Notes: generated by a model from the sequence alone, not told the origin. 64,000 bases of DNA from Rhodococcus sp. WMMA185 (GCF_001767395.1 NZ_CP017014.1:4233012-4297011); one strand, 5' to 3'. Counted from the stretch's first letter, positions 27,327 to 36,752 are shown. Numbers and translations: made by a program.

Positions 27327-27998
27327 GTGTGGTGTCAATATTGTGAGGTGAATTGTTGGGCGAGTCCTGTCGGGCAGGAGGCGCCGGGGCGCACCTACCG
27401 CGGCGCGGGACCTGGGCAGCGTCGGGAAGAGCGGCGCGCGCGATTGGTCGACGCTGCGGTCGAAGTCTTCGGTACCAGCGGATACCGCAGCGCGACTGTC
27501 GAGAAGATCTGCGCCGCAGCCGGGCTGACCAAGCGCTACTTCTACGAGTCGTTCGGCGGCAGGGAGGCTCTACTGTTGGCGGCCTACGCCAACGTTACCG
27601 ACCGGCTCCGAGAGAGCATCGTTCGTGGTGCCGACGGCGGCGTGGATCTGGATGCCAAGATCCGAGGGGCTCTCGCGGGATTCTTCGAGGCAGTCGCCGA
27701 CGACCCGCGGATTTCGCGGATCGCCTTCCAGGAGATCCTCGGAGTCGGCCCCGAAGTGGACGACGCATATCGGGCTTGCACGGGCTCCTTCGTCGACGCC
27801 GTCCTCGGCGTCATCGGCCCAGAGATCGACCGCAGCGGCGTATCCGATGTGCATCTTCGCAACCTCGCGACGGGCCTGGTGGGCGCCGTGTTGATGATCG
27901 CGCAGCAATGGGTGCTAGCTGACGATCCTCAGCCCATCGACTCCGTAATCGCCAGCGCGCACACAATCAACATGGCTGTCCTGCGCGAATTCGTCTGA
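27327..27998 (+). CDS. TetR family transcriptional regulator
   Basis: This 223-residue regulator has the TetR helix-turn-helix at about residues 37-80 (RLVDAAVEVFGTSGY, then ICAAAGLTKRYFYESFGGREA) and a helical effector domain. The start is unsure: GTG codons at 27327 and 27348 are both possible and neither has a good ribosome-binding site, so the first 25 residues may not be translated. It is divergent from the SDR/EthA-like operon with a palindrome between them, so it probably controls that operon and itself. Confidence 0.82.
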   Translation: MWCQYCEVNCWASPVGQEAPGRTYRGAGPGQRREERRARLVDAAVEVFGTSGYRSATVEKICAAAGLTKRYFYESFGGREALLLAAYANVTDRLRESIVRGADGGVDLDAKIRGALAGFFEAVADDPRISRIAFQEILGVGPEVDDAYRACTGSFVDAVLGVIGPEIDRSGVSDVHLRNLATGLVGAVLMIAQQWVLADDPQPIDSVIASAHTINMAVLREFV

Positions 27999-28061
27999 CA
28001 CCCGTGCCGCGGTTCTACCCTGCAGGATTGCCCTGCCCGTTTCGCCCGATGTGACATCCGT

Positions 28062-29183
28062 TCAGTCTGAGTGCACCGGTGTGACATCCGGCGTCTTCGG
28101 TGGTGGGGGCCTGAATCTGACGTATGCGCGGGCGCCTAGTGGCGCGGCGAACAGCATGATCACAACGCGGATGACCTGCACGGCAGCAACGAACGTGATG
28201 TTCGCTCCGCTCGCCGACGACACGGCTAGTACTGCAGACACACCACCTGGAGTGGTGGCCAAGTACCCCTCGAGGAGGCTTATGCCGGTCGCATGTGCGA
28301 GCAGTATTCCCAGGCAAGCACAGGCGCCTACAACGCCGAGGATCAGCAGTATGGCAACCGGGAGGACCCGGAAGATTGCCCGCACACTCGCTGGGGTGAA
28401 GGCAAGTCCGGCCTGCCACCCGATCACGGCGAAGGCCAGCAGAAGAAGCAGCTCTGGAACCGCGACCGCGTCGACCCATCCCGTGAGTTCGATAGCCCCC
28501 GCGATGGTCAGAGGGCCCAGCATTGCAGGAGCGGGTACTTTCAGGGCGCGGGCCGTCCATGTTCCGACGACAATGCATACGACCACCAGCGCGAACCCGA
28601 TGTACCAGGGTGCGCCGGGCGATCCGGGGGAGTTTCGGGGCAACGGGCTCGCATCGGCGGCATCGAAGAGCAGAGTTGCAGCAAGAGGCATCGTCACGAT
28701 GATCAAAGCGACCCGTAAGTACTGAATCACCGCGACAGTACGTTCGTCGCCACCGAGCTCCTTGGTCATCGCGACAAGCCCCTGGGCACCGCCGGCGACC
28801 ATCGACAGCGCACCCGTGAGCGGATCGACGCTGCGGTGCAGACCGAGCAGCGCACCTGCGGCAACGCTGATGACGAGCGTTGCGACACAAACACTCACGG
28901 CCGCGATCCAGTTGGATCCCAAAGCCGCCAGAGTGTGTTTGTCGACCATGAATCCCACACTCACGCCGACCACGCCTTGTGCCGTGATCTCCGCTGCACG
29001 CGGCACCCGAGCCGGCCCAGTCCGAGTCAGGGCACAGATTGCGGCCACGACCAGGGCGGCGAAGATGGTCGCAGCAGCGAGCCGCAGCGCGCTGAGGGCA
29101 CTCCACGCGAGGGTTGTCCCCGCGATCAGTGTCATCCATTGCGTCCACTGCGACGGCGGTCCGAGGCTACGACCCCATCTCAT
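28062..29183 (-). CDS. AbrB-family membrane protein (putative transporter/regulator of ammonia-type)
   Basis: This 373-residue integral membrane protein has about ten helices in two homologous halves. Each half contains a conserved loop: MVAGGAQGLVAMTKELGGDERT in the first and TTPGGVSAVLAVSSASGA in the second. This is the AbrB-duplication membrane family, annotated in E. coli as a regulator of aidB and elsewhere as a transporter; its substrate is not established. No clear ribosome-binding site precedes the ATG at 29183, so the start may be further in or the transcript may be leaderless. It is convergent with the TetR gene. Confidence 0.8.
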   Translation of the reverse strand: MRWGRSLGPPSQWTQWMTLIAGTTLAWSALSALRLAAATIFAALVVAAICALTRTGPARVPRAAEITAQGVVGVSVGFMVDKHTLAALGSNWIAAVSVCVATLVISVAAGALLGLHRSVDPLTGALSMVAGGAQGLVAMTKELGGDERTVAVIQYLRVALIIVTMPLAATLLFDAADASPLPRNSPGSPGAPWYIGFALVVVCIVVGTWTARALKVPAPAMLGPLTIAGAIELTGWVDAVAVPELLLLLAFAVIGWQAGLAFTPASVRAIFRVLPVAILLILGVVGACACLGILLAHATGISLLEGYLATTPGGVSAVLAVSSASGANITFVAAVQVIRVVIMLFAAPLGARAYVRFRPPPPKTPDVTPVHSD

Positions 29184-29353
29184 GACGGCAAGCTTAGGCT
29201 CGTCAACTAGCTGGGCGATGCGTCGATTTCTCGGACGATACGAGTGGCGCAGGGCTTAGTCTGGATCGAGTGGATAGTTCGTGAGTTCGTTCAGTGGGTG
29301 CTCGCAAGACGTCATGGTATTCGGATTTATTCGAACATACGGACGGATGGTGA

Positions 29354-31177
29354 GTGGACGTGAACAGTGCGGCAGCAAGATCAGTTCTGGTGGCCGTGAT
29401 GACGGCTATGACCGTGTTGCTGACGTCGGTTACGGCGGCGATCCCGGCGTCGGCTGTTCCGGACGGCTTCTCGAAGACCACGCTCCACTTCCAGGTCTCC
29501 GTCGGACCGAACCGTGACGAACTCTGCGACGTGATCGCAGACCTGTACAAACCGGACTCTGCGTCCGCGTCGAATCGGGTTCCCGCCGTGCTCACCACCA
29601 ACGGCTTCGGCGGATCCAAGAACGACCTGACCGGGCTTGCATCTTTCTTCGCCTCTCGCGGATATGCGGTGCTTGCATATTCGGGCCTCGGATTCGGGGG
29701 TTCGAGTTGCAAGATTTATCTGGACAATCTCGAATACGACGGTCGGGCGGCGAGTGAGTTGGTGAGCTTCCTCGGCGGTGAGGACGGCATAGCATTCGGA
29801 GACCCCCGGCACGAACTCCCGATTCCGGGCCTCGACTACATCGTGCATGATGCGACCGCCCACGATGGTACGGCTCCGGCCCACAATCCACGGGTCGGCA
29901 TGATCGGCGGATCATATGGTGGGTCAGCGCAATTCGCCGCGGCGGCAGTCGACCCGAGGATCGACACGATCATCCCGATGATCACCTGGAACGACCTCAG
30001 CTACTCGCTCGTCCCGAACAGCATAAGCCAGACGTCAGGGGTCAGCACATCGGTGCCAGGCGCGTCGAAGGTGCTGTACGCGATCGGGTTTGCTGCCTCC
30101 GGCGCCACGAACCCTGGAATCGTGGGTTATGCGCAGGATCCGGCACGAGCATCCGGCTGCCCCAACTTCGTCGACTTCGTCTGCCCCGCTCTGGATCAGT
30201 CCGTGGTACAGGGCTTCCCCGACCCGGAGTACATTGCTGCTCTGCGTCAGTCCTCCGTGGCGTCATACATGGATCGGGTGAGGATTCCGGTTCTGCTGAT
30301 GCAGGGTCAGAAGGACACGCTTTTCGACCTCAACGAGTCTCGGGCGACCTTTGAGGCACTTAGAGCGCAGGGCAACGACGTGAAGATGATCTGGCAGAGC
30401 TGGGGACATTCCGACAACAACCCCGCGGAAGGCGAGTTCAGCTGGGAGAATCCCGACCCGCAGACGCAGTACGAGACCGCCCGGGTCGCAGACTGGTTCG
30501 ACCACTACCTGAAGGACACCGGGGCCGATACCGGGCCGGTGTTCAGCTACTTCCGCGATTGGGTCGACTACACAGGCAACGCCGCGCCGGCATATGCCAG
30601 CTCATCGAATATCGATGTGGGGAAGAATTATTCGCTCTATCTGTCGGGTGATGGTTCGTTGAGCAGCTACCGCGACAGTATTGTTCCCGGTGCGCAAGTG
30701 TTGAACACGCCTCCGGATGGACTTCCCACCGAATCGGAAGCGCCTAATCTCCTGCCAGACCTGCAGGTTCCACAGGGCATGATTCCGGATACCCGGGCGC
30801 AGTGGACCTCCGAGTCCCTCGTAGATCCGCTCTACGTAGTCGGGGCGCCGACGCTCGGGCTCCGTGTCACGGCGACACCCGCCGTCACCGGCGTCGCGGA
30901 TGCGGTTGTGGTGTTCGCCAAGTTGTACGACGTTGCCCCCGACGGCACTGAAACACTGATCAACGGTTTGGTTGCTCCGATCCGGATTACGGAACCTGGT
31001 GAGCCGATGCGGGTCACGATGCCGGCCATCGTCCATCGTTTCGACGAGGGGCACCAGGTCCGCCTGGTGGTGGCCGGCGGAGATCCGAGTTTTCGCGGGG
31101 GACAAGTTGCTCATCAGGTCACGATCACCGCAGGCGATCCCGGCCAGGAGTTGGTGCTGCCGGTCACGACTGGCTGA
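29354..31177 (+). CDS. Secreted CocE/NonD-family alpha/beta-hydrolase (peptidase S15-like)
   Basis: This 607-residue protein starts at a GTG. Residues 1-34 form a signal peptide (VLVAVMTAMTVLLTSVTAAI, cleavage after ASA). The hydrolase domain has the nucleophile in MIGGSYGGSAQ, Asp in MQGQKDTLFDLNE and His in WGHSDNN. The last 170 residues form a jelly-roll-like C-terminal domain as in X-Pro dipeptidyl peptidases and cocaine esterase. It should hydrolyse esters or peptides outside the cell; the substrate is unknown. Its 3' end overlaps the convergent thioesterase gene by 14 bases. Confidence 0.85.
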   Translation: MDVNSAAARSVLVAVMTAMTVLLTSVTAAIPASAVPDGFSKTTLHFQVSVGPNRDELCDVIADLYKPDSASASNRVPAVLTTNGFGGSKNDLTGLASFFASRGYAVLAYSGLGFGGSSCKIYLDNLEYDGRAASELVSFLGGEDGIAFGDPRHELPIPGLDYIVHDATAHDGTAPAHNPRVGMIGGSYGGSAQFAAAAVDPRIDTIIPMITWNDLSYSLVPNSISQTSGVSTSVPGASKVLYAIGFAASGATNPGIVGYAQDPARASGCPNFVDFVCPALDQSVVQGFPDPEYIAALRQSSVASYMDRVRIPVLLMQGQKDTLFDLNESRATFEALRAQGNDVKMIWQSWGHSDNNPAEGEFSWENPDPQTQYETARVADWFDHYLKDTGADTGPVFSYFRDWVDYTGNAAPAYASSSNIDVGKNYSLYLSGDGSLSSYRDSIVPGAQVLNTPPDGLPTESEAPNLLPDLQVPQGMIPDTRAQWTSESLVDPLYVVGAPTLGLRVTATPAVTGVADAVVVFAKLYDVAPDGTETLINGLVAPIRITEPGEPMRVTMPAIVHRFDEGHQVRLVVAGGDPSFRGGQVAHQVTITAGDPGQELVLPVTTG

Positions 31178-31619
31178 CACGAACGGCTGAGTCGGCAATG
31201 CCCTCCGCTCGGGTACGGGCGACGGTTCTGCTGTCGCCGCGGAATTCGGCGACGATCTCGCCGCCGCGGCGCACGGTGACGTCGTAGATTCCGTTGCGTC
31301 CGAAACGAGCTCGTTCGGTGGCCTCGGCGACGAGAGTGTCGCCGAGCCGTGTCGAGGTCAGGAACCGGATGTCGGCGCGGGCCGCCACGGCGGGTTCGTC
31401 GTATCCGTTGCACGCCATGGCGAACGCGGTGTCGGCGAGCACGAACACGAAACCGCCGTGGGTGATTCCGTGACCGTTCACCATGGTCTCGCCGACGACC
31501 ATCGATACGACCGCGTGCCCGGGGGATAGGTCGAGGATCGCGATGCCGAGCGCTCGCGACGCGGTGTCGGCCTCGAACATCTCCCGCGCGAGGCGGCACT
31601 CGGTCGCGTCGGCGGTCAT
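31164..31619 (-). CDS. paaI: PaaI-type hotdog thioesterase
   Basis: This 151-residue hotdog-fold thioesterase has the PaaI signature NGHGITHGGFVFVLADTAFA with the catalytic Asp and Gly-rich helix start. PaaI hydrolyses stalled ring-hydroxylated phenylacetyl-CoA thioesters and so returns coenzyme A during phenylacetate breakdown. It is the last gene of a three-gene minus-strand unit with an EthD-like protein and paaZ, which supports that role. Confidence 0.88.
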   Translation of the reverse strand: MTADATECRLAREMFEADTASRALGIAILDLSPGHAVVSMVVGETMVNGHGITHGGFVFVLADTAFAMACNGYDEPAVAARADIRFLTSTRLGDTLVAEATERARFGRNGIYDVTVRRGGEIVAEFRGDSRTVARTRAEGIADSAVRVSQS

Positions 31620-31626
31620 GATTCTC

Positions 31627-31944
31627 CTACTGGTTGTAGACGGACTCTTCGTCCTGGACGTACATGGTGACGCCGCCGCTGGCGAAGTTCGGGACGTCTT
31701 GTCTCGCCTGCCTCATTTCGTCCGACGAAAGTGCCGACTGCATGGTGGCGGAATCGGGAAAGTGGAGGGCCGCGATCGCGTAGTAGGGAGGCTCACTTCC
31801 GTCGAGGGTGCTGCATTTGCCCCAGGTGTAGTCCGACAGCCCCGGCGTCTTCCGTGCCAGCGGAATGTGGACGTCACGGTAGTGGGTATCGAACTTGTCC
31901 GGATCTTCGGGACGTCCGTAGCAGACGACGATCTTGACGCTCAT
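31627..31944 (-). CDS. EthD-family small protein
   Basis: This 105-residue dimeric alpha+beta-barrel protein contains VKIVVCYGRPEDPDKFDTHY and RDVHIPLARKTPGL, the EthD pattern. GGAG lies seven bases before the ATG at 31944, and that ATG overlaps the paaZ stop, so the pair is coupled. EthD proteins often accompany monooxygenase pathways without a settled biochemical role. Here it sits between paaZ and paaI, an arrangement that suggests a helper in phenylacetate breakdown. Confidence 0.82.
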   Translation of the reverse strand: MSVKIVVCYGRPEDPDKFDTHYRDVHIPLARKTPGLSDYTWGKCSTLDGSEPPYYAIAALHFPDSATMQSALSSDEMRQARQDVPNFASGGVTMYVQDEESVYNQ

Positions 31945-33980
31945 GGGTTGTCTCCTTTTGCGACGAGTGTCAGCACATCGTATGTCGCGACTGCCGCTCC
32001 GTTCTGGTTGATCACCAACGCATCCCAACGCACTTCGCCGTAGTCGGCACTGCTGCGTGGTGTGATGAGCTTTGCGGTCAGAGTGACGGTGAGGCTGTCG
32101 TCGGCCTTGACCGGGGTGAGGAACCGTAGATTGTCGACACCGAAGTTGGCGAGGACCGGACCGGGATTCGGCTCGACGAACAGACCCGCGGCGAGTGAGA
32201 CCACCAGGTAGCCGTGCGCGACGATGCCCCCGAACAGCGGGTTCGCCGCGGCCGCGTCGGGGTCGGTGTGCGCGTAGAAGGTGTCGCCCGTGAACTCGGC
32301 GAAGTGGTCTATGTCGGCGCGGGTGACCCGACGGGGACCGCCGACGATCGTGTCGCCGATCCGCAACTCGGCGAGGTTCTTCCGGAATGGGTGAATCCCG
32401 TCGTCGTGGCGCTGAGATCCGGTGACCCAGCGGTTGCCCACTGCGGTCAGGATGTCAGGGGTGGCCTGGACGGCGGTGCGCTGCATGTGGTGCAGGACGC
32501 CGCGGATTCCGCCGAGTTCCTCACCGCCACCTGCGCGCCCGGGTCCACCGTGTACCAGGACCGGCAGAGGTGAGCCGTGCCCGGTGGACTCTTTCGCGTC
32601 GTCGCGGTTGAGGACCAGTACCCGACCGTGAAATGGGGCGAGTCCCAGGACGATATCGCGGGCGAGGCCAGAATCCCGAGTGACCAGTGAGGCCACCAGA
32701 CTGCCCTTGCCTCGGGCTGCAAGATCGATCGCCTCGTCGGTGCTGTGGTATCCCAACACCGTGCTGACGGGGCCGAACGCCTCGATCTCGTGGGGTTCGG
32801 CGGCATCGTTGTCATCGCAGCGCAGAAGGATGGGTGGCAGGAATGCGCCAGCTGACTTGTCGGCTCCGACAACCTCGAAGTTCTCAGGGTCGCCAACCAC
32901 GATTCGTGCCGATTTGGTCAAGCCGCGAAGCGCTTTGAGCACCTCATCGCGCTGTTCGATGCTGGCGAGAGCGCCCATCGTGACGCCTTCGGCCCCGGGC
33001 GCGCCGACCACGATCCGCGACAGTCGCGCTTCGGCCGCTGTGATGACGTCGTCCATCAGCGCGGACGGGACGATGGCGCGTCGAATGGCGGTGCACTTCT
33101 GGCCGGCCTTGACCGTCATCTCGGTAACGAGTTGTCCGACGAACAGATCGAACTCCTCGCTGCCAGGAGCGACGTCCGAGCCGAGAATCGACGCGTTGAG
33201 CGAGTCGGCCTCGGCGTTGAAGTGCACGCCTTCACCTGCGACGCCTGGATGCGCGCGCAGGGTCGCGGCAGTGTCGGCCGATCCAGTGAATGCCACGGAA
33301 TCCTGTCCGCCGAGGTGGTCGAGAAGACCGTGGGCACTGCCCGAGAGCAACTGCAGTGAGCCCTCCGGGAGCAGTCCGGACTCGATGATGCGACGGAACA
33401 CGAGCTCTGCGAGGTAGGCCGATTGGCTGGCCGGCTTGACGATCGACGGAACGCCGGCGATGAATGCGGGAGCAAGTTTCTCGAGAAAGCCCCACACTGG
33501 GAAGTTGAAGGCGTTGATCTGGACGGCGACTCCGCGACGGGAGGTGTAGATGTGCTGGCCGAGGAACGTGCCCTCCTTGCCCAGCGGTTCTGGCGTGCCG
33601 TCGAGGTGAACTGTGTCGTTGGGCAGTTCGCGCCGAGCCTTGCTCGAGTAGCTGAGGAGCGTTCCGAAGCCGCCGTCGATGTCGATGCCGGAGTCGCGTT
33701 TCGTGGCCCCGGTAGCGGCGGACAGCGCGTAGAACTCGTCCTTTCCTGCCATGAGAGTGAGAGCGAGTGCCTTGAGGGCTGCGGCCCGCTCGTGGAAGGT
33801 CAGCTGCGCCAGTGCGGGTCCGCCGACGTCGCGGGCGTAGTCCACCATCGCGCCGAGGTCGAGACCAGTCGCGGAGATGCGCGCCACCTCGGAGCCGTCG
33901 ATCGCGCTCAGCAGCGGCTTTCCCTCATCGGGTGCGCGGTACCAACGTCCTGCGGCGTAGCTTTCCAGCAGCGTGCTCAC
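31941..33980 (-). CDS. paaZ: Bifunctional oxepin-CoA hydrolase / semialdehyde dehydrogenase
   Basis: This 679-residue fusion enzyme opens the oxepin-CoA ring and oxidises the resulting aldehyde to 3-oxo-5,6-dehydrosuberyl-CoA. Residues 1-520 are an aldehyde dehydrogenase ([29 protein letters not shown] with the catalytic Cys). Residues about 530-679 are a MaoC-type hotdog hydratase ([38 protein letters not shown]). The length and both domains match PaaZ. It is transcribed away from the paaF-paaE genes, and a paa operator lies just upstream at 33995. Confidence 0.93.
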   Translation of the reverse strand: MSTLLESYAAGRWYRAPDEGKPLLSAIDGSEVARISATGLDLGAMVDYARDVGGPALAQLTFHERAAALKALALTLMAGKDEFYALSAATGATKRDSGIDIDGGFGTLLSYSSKARRELPNDTVHLDGTPEPLGKEGTFLGQHIYTSRRGVAVQINAFNFPVWGFLEKLAPAFIAGVPSIVKPASQSAYLAELVFRRIIESGLLPEGSLQLLSGSAHGLLDHLGGQDSVAFTGSADTAATLRAHPGVAGEGVHFNAEADSLNASILGSDVAPGSEEFDLFVGQLVTEMTVKAGQKCTAIRRAIVPSALMDDVITAAEARLSRIVVGAPGAEGVTMGALASIEQRDEVLKALRGLTKSARIVVGDPENFEVVGADKSAGAFLPPILLRCDDNDAAEPHEIEAFGPVSTVLGYHSTDEAIDLAARGKGSLVASLVTRDSGLARDIVLGLAPFHGRVLVLNRDDAKESTGHGSPLPVLVHGGPGRAGGGEELGGIRGVLHHMQRTAVQATPDILTAVGNRWVTGSQRHDDGIHPFRKNLAELRIGDTIVGGPRRVTRADIDHFAEFTGDTFYAHTDPDAAAANPLFGGIVAHGYLVVSLAAGLFVEPNPGPVLANFGVDNLRFLTPVKADDSLTVTLTAKLITPRSSADYGEVRWDALVINQNGAAVATYDVLTLVAKGDNP

Positions 33981-33994
33981 GACAACTCCATTTC

Positions 33995-34008
33995 ACCGTA
34001 CGTTCGGT
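33995..34008. promoter_or_regulatory. paa operator copy 1 (paaZ promoter)
   Basis: The motif reads ACCGAACGTACGGT on the minus strand, 15 bases upstream of the paaZ ATG. It fits the pattern ACCGAA-N4-CGGT shared by all three copies in this region. Confidence 0.65.
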
Positions 34009-34090
34009 CGGTAACCAGAATCCCTGCAGCGACTGTTGACTGTCAAGAATGTTGGGCAAGTGCCCAATTCCGCGATGCCCTTGCATACCT

Positions 34091-34104
34091 ACCGAAGATT
34101 CGGT
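34091..34104. promoter_or_regulatory. paa operator copy 2 (paaF promoter)
   Basis: ACCGAAGATTCGGT is a perfect ACCGAA/TTCGGT palindrome around GA, located upstream of the plus-strand paa genes. It fits the shared pattern ACCGAA-N4-CGGT. The likely binder is a TetR-type PaaR, which is not encoded in this window. Confidence 0.7.
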
Positions 34105-34139
34105 TATCAAGAGAGGTGATCACAGTGAAGGAGAAGGCC

Positions 34140-34205
34140 GTGCCCGAAGTTGTTCTGGTGGACGGACCGCGTGGCCCGGTCGCGATGCTGATCGGGACGC
34201 CGTGA
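34140..34205 (+). CDS. 21-codon ORF coupled to the downstream enoyl-CoA hydratase gene (possible thiolase remnant)
   Basis: A GTG at 34140 with a near-ideal AAGGAG six bases upstream opens a 21-residue frame containing PEVVLVDGPRGPVAML. Its stop overlaps the GTG of the next gene by four bases. The start resembles the N-terminal strand of thiolases (LVDG-R-P) or of enoyl-CoA hydratases, so it may be what is left of a deleted paaJ-type thiolase gene, now serving as a coupling leader. It is short, so confidence is limited. Confidence 0.4.
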   Translation: MPEVVLVDGPRGPVAMLIGTP

Positions 34206-34927
34206 ACACGCTGAAGATCGCTGATCTCGATGACCGCATGGTGGTTACCCTCGACCGCCCCACTCAGCGGAATGCGATCAACGCGCAGATGATCGGCGAA
34301 TTACACGAGGTATGTGTGGCGCTCGAGACGACACCGAAGCCGCTGCTGCTTATCGGCGAGGGCGATCACTTCGCTGGCGGCGCCGACATCGCCGAGCTGC
34401 GCGAGCGCGGCCGCGACGAGGCCCTCGCCGGAATCAATCGCAACCTTTTCGATCGGATCGCCAGGCTCCCGCTGCCCACCTTGGCGGCAGTCAGTGGATA
34501 CGCGCTCGGCGGTGGTGCGGAACTCGCCTACGCCTGCGACATTCGTATCGCCACCGAGACCGCGGTCTTCGGCAATCCCGAGCCTGGCCTGGGCATCATG
34601 GCTGCGGCTGGAGCCAGCTACCGACTGCCGGAACTGGTGGGTAAATCCGTTGCCAAGCAGGTGCTTCTCGGCGGCCGGAAGCTCGATGCACAGGATGCGC
34701 TGCGTTGTGGGCTCGTCATGAGTGTCGTCGCTCCTGGAGAGCACATCGCCGCCGCGCACAAGATCATCGACCACATCACCCGGTCGGCGCCGCTGGCGCA
34801 AAGGCTCACCAAGATGATCGTCGATGCTCCGGGCTCGCACCCGTTCGCCGACGACATCGCCCAGGCGGTGCTGTTCGAAAGCCGCGACAAACACGACCGC
34901 ATGACCGCGTTCCTGGAGAAGAGATGA
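34202..34927 (+). CDS. paaF: Enoyl-CoA hydratase, PaaF-like
   Basis: This 241-residue crotonase-fold enzyme has both catalytic glutamates in place: GGGAELAYACDI and FGNPEPGLGIMAAAG. The acyl-CoA pocket segment FAGGADIAELRERGRDEALAG is typical of actinobacterial PaaF-like hydratases, which hydrate 2,3-dehydroadipyl-CoA. The GTG at 34202 is chosen because the family N-terminus (LKIADLDDRMVVTLDRP) starts there and it overlaps the leader ORF stop. The stop overlaps the start of the dehydrogenase. The PaaF assignment rests on context. Confidence 0.85.
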   Translation: MNTLKIADLDDRMVVTLDRPTQRNAINAQMIGELHEVCVALETTPKPLLLIGEGDHFAGGADIAELRERGRDEALAGINRNLFDRIARLPLPTLAAVSGYALGGGAELAYACDIRIATETAVFGNPEPGLGIMAAAGASYRLPELVGKSVAKQVLLGGRKLDAQDALRCGLVMSVVAPGEHIAAAHKIIDHITRSAPLAQRLTKMIVDAPGSHPFADDIAQAVLFESRDKHDRMTAFLEKR

Positions 34928-35778
34928 CGAGAACAGTGCCCGAGAACGTGGGTGTTGTCGGTGGTGGTCGCATGGGCGCCGGAATCGCCCAGATATTCGC
35001 CACCCTCGGGTCCACAGTCACCGTTGCCGAGACCGGTGACCAGCAGGCTGTACTGACCCGCGTCTCCGATGGACTCGGGCGAGCGCACGAGCGCGGCAAA
35101 CTCGGTGACGCCGACCCAGCGAACGTGCTGTCTCGGGTCAGCACCGTCGGTGCACCCGACGGTCTGCCCTCCGCCCTCGATCTGGTGGTGGAGGCAGTGC
35201 CGGAATCACTCGATCTCAAACTCGGCGTGCTGGCCCTCGTAGAGAAGATTGTCGCCCCGTCGACGGTGATCGCGAGCAACACCAGTTCGATCTCCATCGC
35301 TGCCCTCGGTGCTGCGCTCAACGACCCCTCACGCTTGATCGGGATGCACTTCTTCAACCCGGTCCCGGCCTCGACGCTCGTGGAGGTCATTCGTGCCCCC
35401 GCGACCGATGGCGGGGTTGTCGACCGCGTCCGCGACTGGGTCTCGCAGCTCGGCAAGATCGACGTGCTGGTCAACGACTCTCCAGGATTCGCCACCAGCC
35501 GTCTCGGCGTATGCCTTGGGCTCGAGGCGATACGGATGCTCGAGGAGGGCGTTGCCGATGCCGAATCCATAGATCGTGCAATGGAGCTGGGGTACCGACA
35601 CCCGATGGGGCCGTTGCGCTCGACGGATCTGGTCGGGCTCGACGTCCGGCTCGCGATCGCCGAACATCTCACGAAGACGCTGGGTGAGCGTTTCGCACCG
35701 CCGGCGTTGCTCCGGGAGAAGGTCGAGCGAGGCGAACTCGGCCGCAAGACGGGCCAGGGGTTCTTCGCCTGGTCGTGA
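34924..35778 (+). CDS. paaH: 3-hydroxyacyl-CoA dehydrogenase, PaaH-like
   Basis: This 284-residue NAD-dependent dehydrogenase has the Rossmann loop VGVVGGGRMGAGIAQIF, SNTSSISI, the catalytic histidine in GMHFFNPVP and the C-terminal domain marker GYRHPMGPLRSTDLVGLD. The likely reaction is oxidation of 3-hydroxyadipyl-CoA to 3-oxoadipyl-CoA. The ATG at 34924 overlaps the hydratase stop by four bases. The length matches single-domain PaaH/FadB2 proteins. Confidence 0.88.
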   Translation: MTRTVPENVGVVGGGRMGAGIAQIFATLGSTVTVAETGDQQAVLTRVSDGLGRAHERGKLGDADPANVLSRVSTVGAPDGLPSALDLVVEAVPESLDLKLGVLALVEKIVAPSTVIASNTSSISIAALGAALNDPSRLIGMHFFNPVPASTLVEVIRAPATDGGVVDRVRDWVSQLGKIDVLVNDSPGFATSRLGVCLGLEAIRMLEEGVADAESIDRAMELGYRHPMGPLRSTDLVGLDVRLAIAEHLTKTLGERFAPPALLREKVERGELGRKTGQGFFAWS

Positions 35779-35842
35779 CCATCTAGCCGTGACCCCGCTA
35801 TGAAGCGGCCACCCCATCACAATCAGCAGGAGGCGTATTCCC

Positions 35843-36634
35843 ATGGGCACAGGCGGAGTGGTTGGACTTTCCCTCGATGCGGGACTGGCCACCGTCACCT
35901 TGGAACGGGCGGACGCATCGAACGCGCTCGACCGTGCGGTCAAGGAACAACTCCTGACCGCTCTGGAAAACGTCGCAGCCGATAACGGCGTGCGAGCCGT
36001 ACTCCTGGCGGCCGCAGGGAAGAACTTCTGTGTGGGACAAGATCTTGCCGAGCATGTGGCCGGACTCGAGGCCGACGCCGCTCACGCAATGGGCACGGTA
36101 GGCGAGCACTACAACCCGCTGCTGAGGGCACTGGCCGGAATTCGCGTGCCGGTAGTCGTGGCGATCAATGGGGCGTGCGTTGGCGCAGGCCTCGGTATCG
36201 CTCTTGCGGGCGACATCCGGGTGGCGGGCGAGGGTGTCAAGTTCGCGACGGCCTTTACCGGCATCGCCCTGGCCGGCGATTCCGGGTTGAGCCACTCTTT
36301 GGTTCAGGCGCTCGGACCGAGTCGCGCGACCGGGTTGATGATGCTCGGTGACCGGTTCACCGCTGCCGAGGCGCTGGACTGGGGCCTTGTGCACCGCGTA
36401 GTTCCAGATTCCGAGCTTCTCGAGACGGCGACGGCGCTGGCGCGACGACTCGCCGAGGGGCCCACCGCGGCATATGCCCAGGTCAAGAAGCTGGTCGCGG
36501 CCGAGTCGACGGGGCTGACCGAGGCGCTCGAACGAGAACGCGAGGCCGCGGAACTGCTCGGTCAGTCGAAGGATCACCGCAGCGCCGTCGATGCATTCCT
36601 CGCAAAGCGCACGCCGGTATTCGAGGGCCGCTGA
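35843..36634 (+). CDS. paaG: 1,2-epoxyphenylacetyl-CoA isomerase, PaaG-like
   Basis: This 263-residue crotonase-fold protein lacks the hydratase glutamates and instead has GAGLGIALAGDIRVA and the AGDSGLS segment, whose aspartate is typical of PaaG. PaaG isomerises the ring epoxide to oxepin-CoA (and can shift double bonds later in the pathway). AGGAGG precedes the ATG. It lies 64 bases after the paaH-like gene and just before the second paa promoter. Confidence 0.87.
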   Translation: MGTGGVVGLSLDAGLATVTLERADASNALDRAVKEQLLTALENVAADNGVRAVLLAAAGKNFCVGQDLAEHVAGLEADAAHAMGTVGEHYNPLLRALAGIRVPVVVAINGACVGAGLGIALAGDIRVAGEGVKFATAFTGIALAGDSGLSHSLVQALGPSRATGLMMLGDRFTAAEALDWGLVHRVVPDSELLETATALARRLAEGPTAAYAQVKKLVAAESTGLTEALEREREAAELLGQSKDHRSAVDAFLAKRTPVFEGR

Positions 36635-36722
36635 CTTTGAGGGCCGCTGACTTTCGACAACCACTGAGTCGGTGCGTTCTCGCCCTTGTGTGGGTGCGGG
36701 TCTCGATGCATACTCGACACCA

Positions 36723-36736
36723 ACCGATCATTCGGT
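36723..36736. promoter_or_regulatory. paa operator copy 3 (paaABCDE promoter)
   Basis: The motif reads ACCGAATGATCGGT on the minus strand (five-base palindrome arms) and starts 30 bases before the paaA ATG. It is the third copy of the ACCGAA-N4-CGGT pattern. Confidence 0.65.
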
Positions 36737-36752
36737 AATAAAGGTAGGGTAT

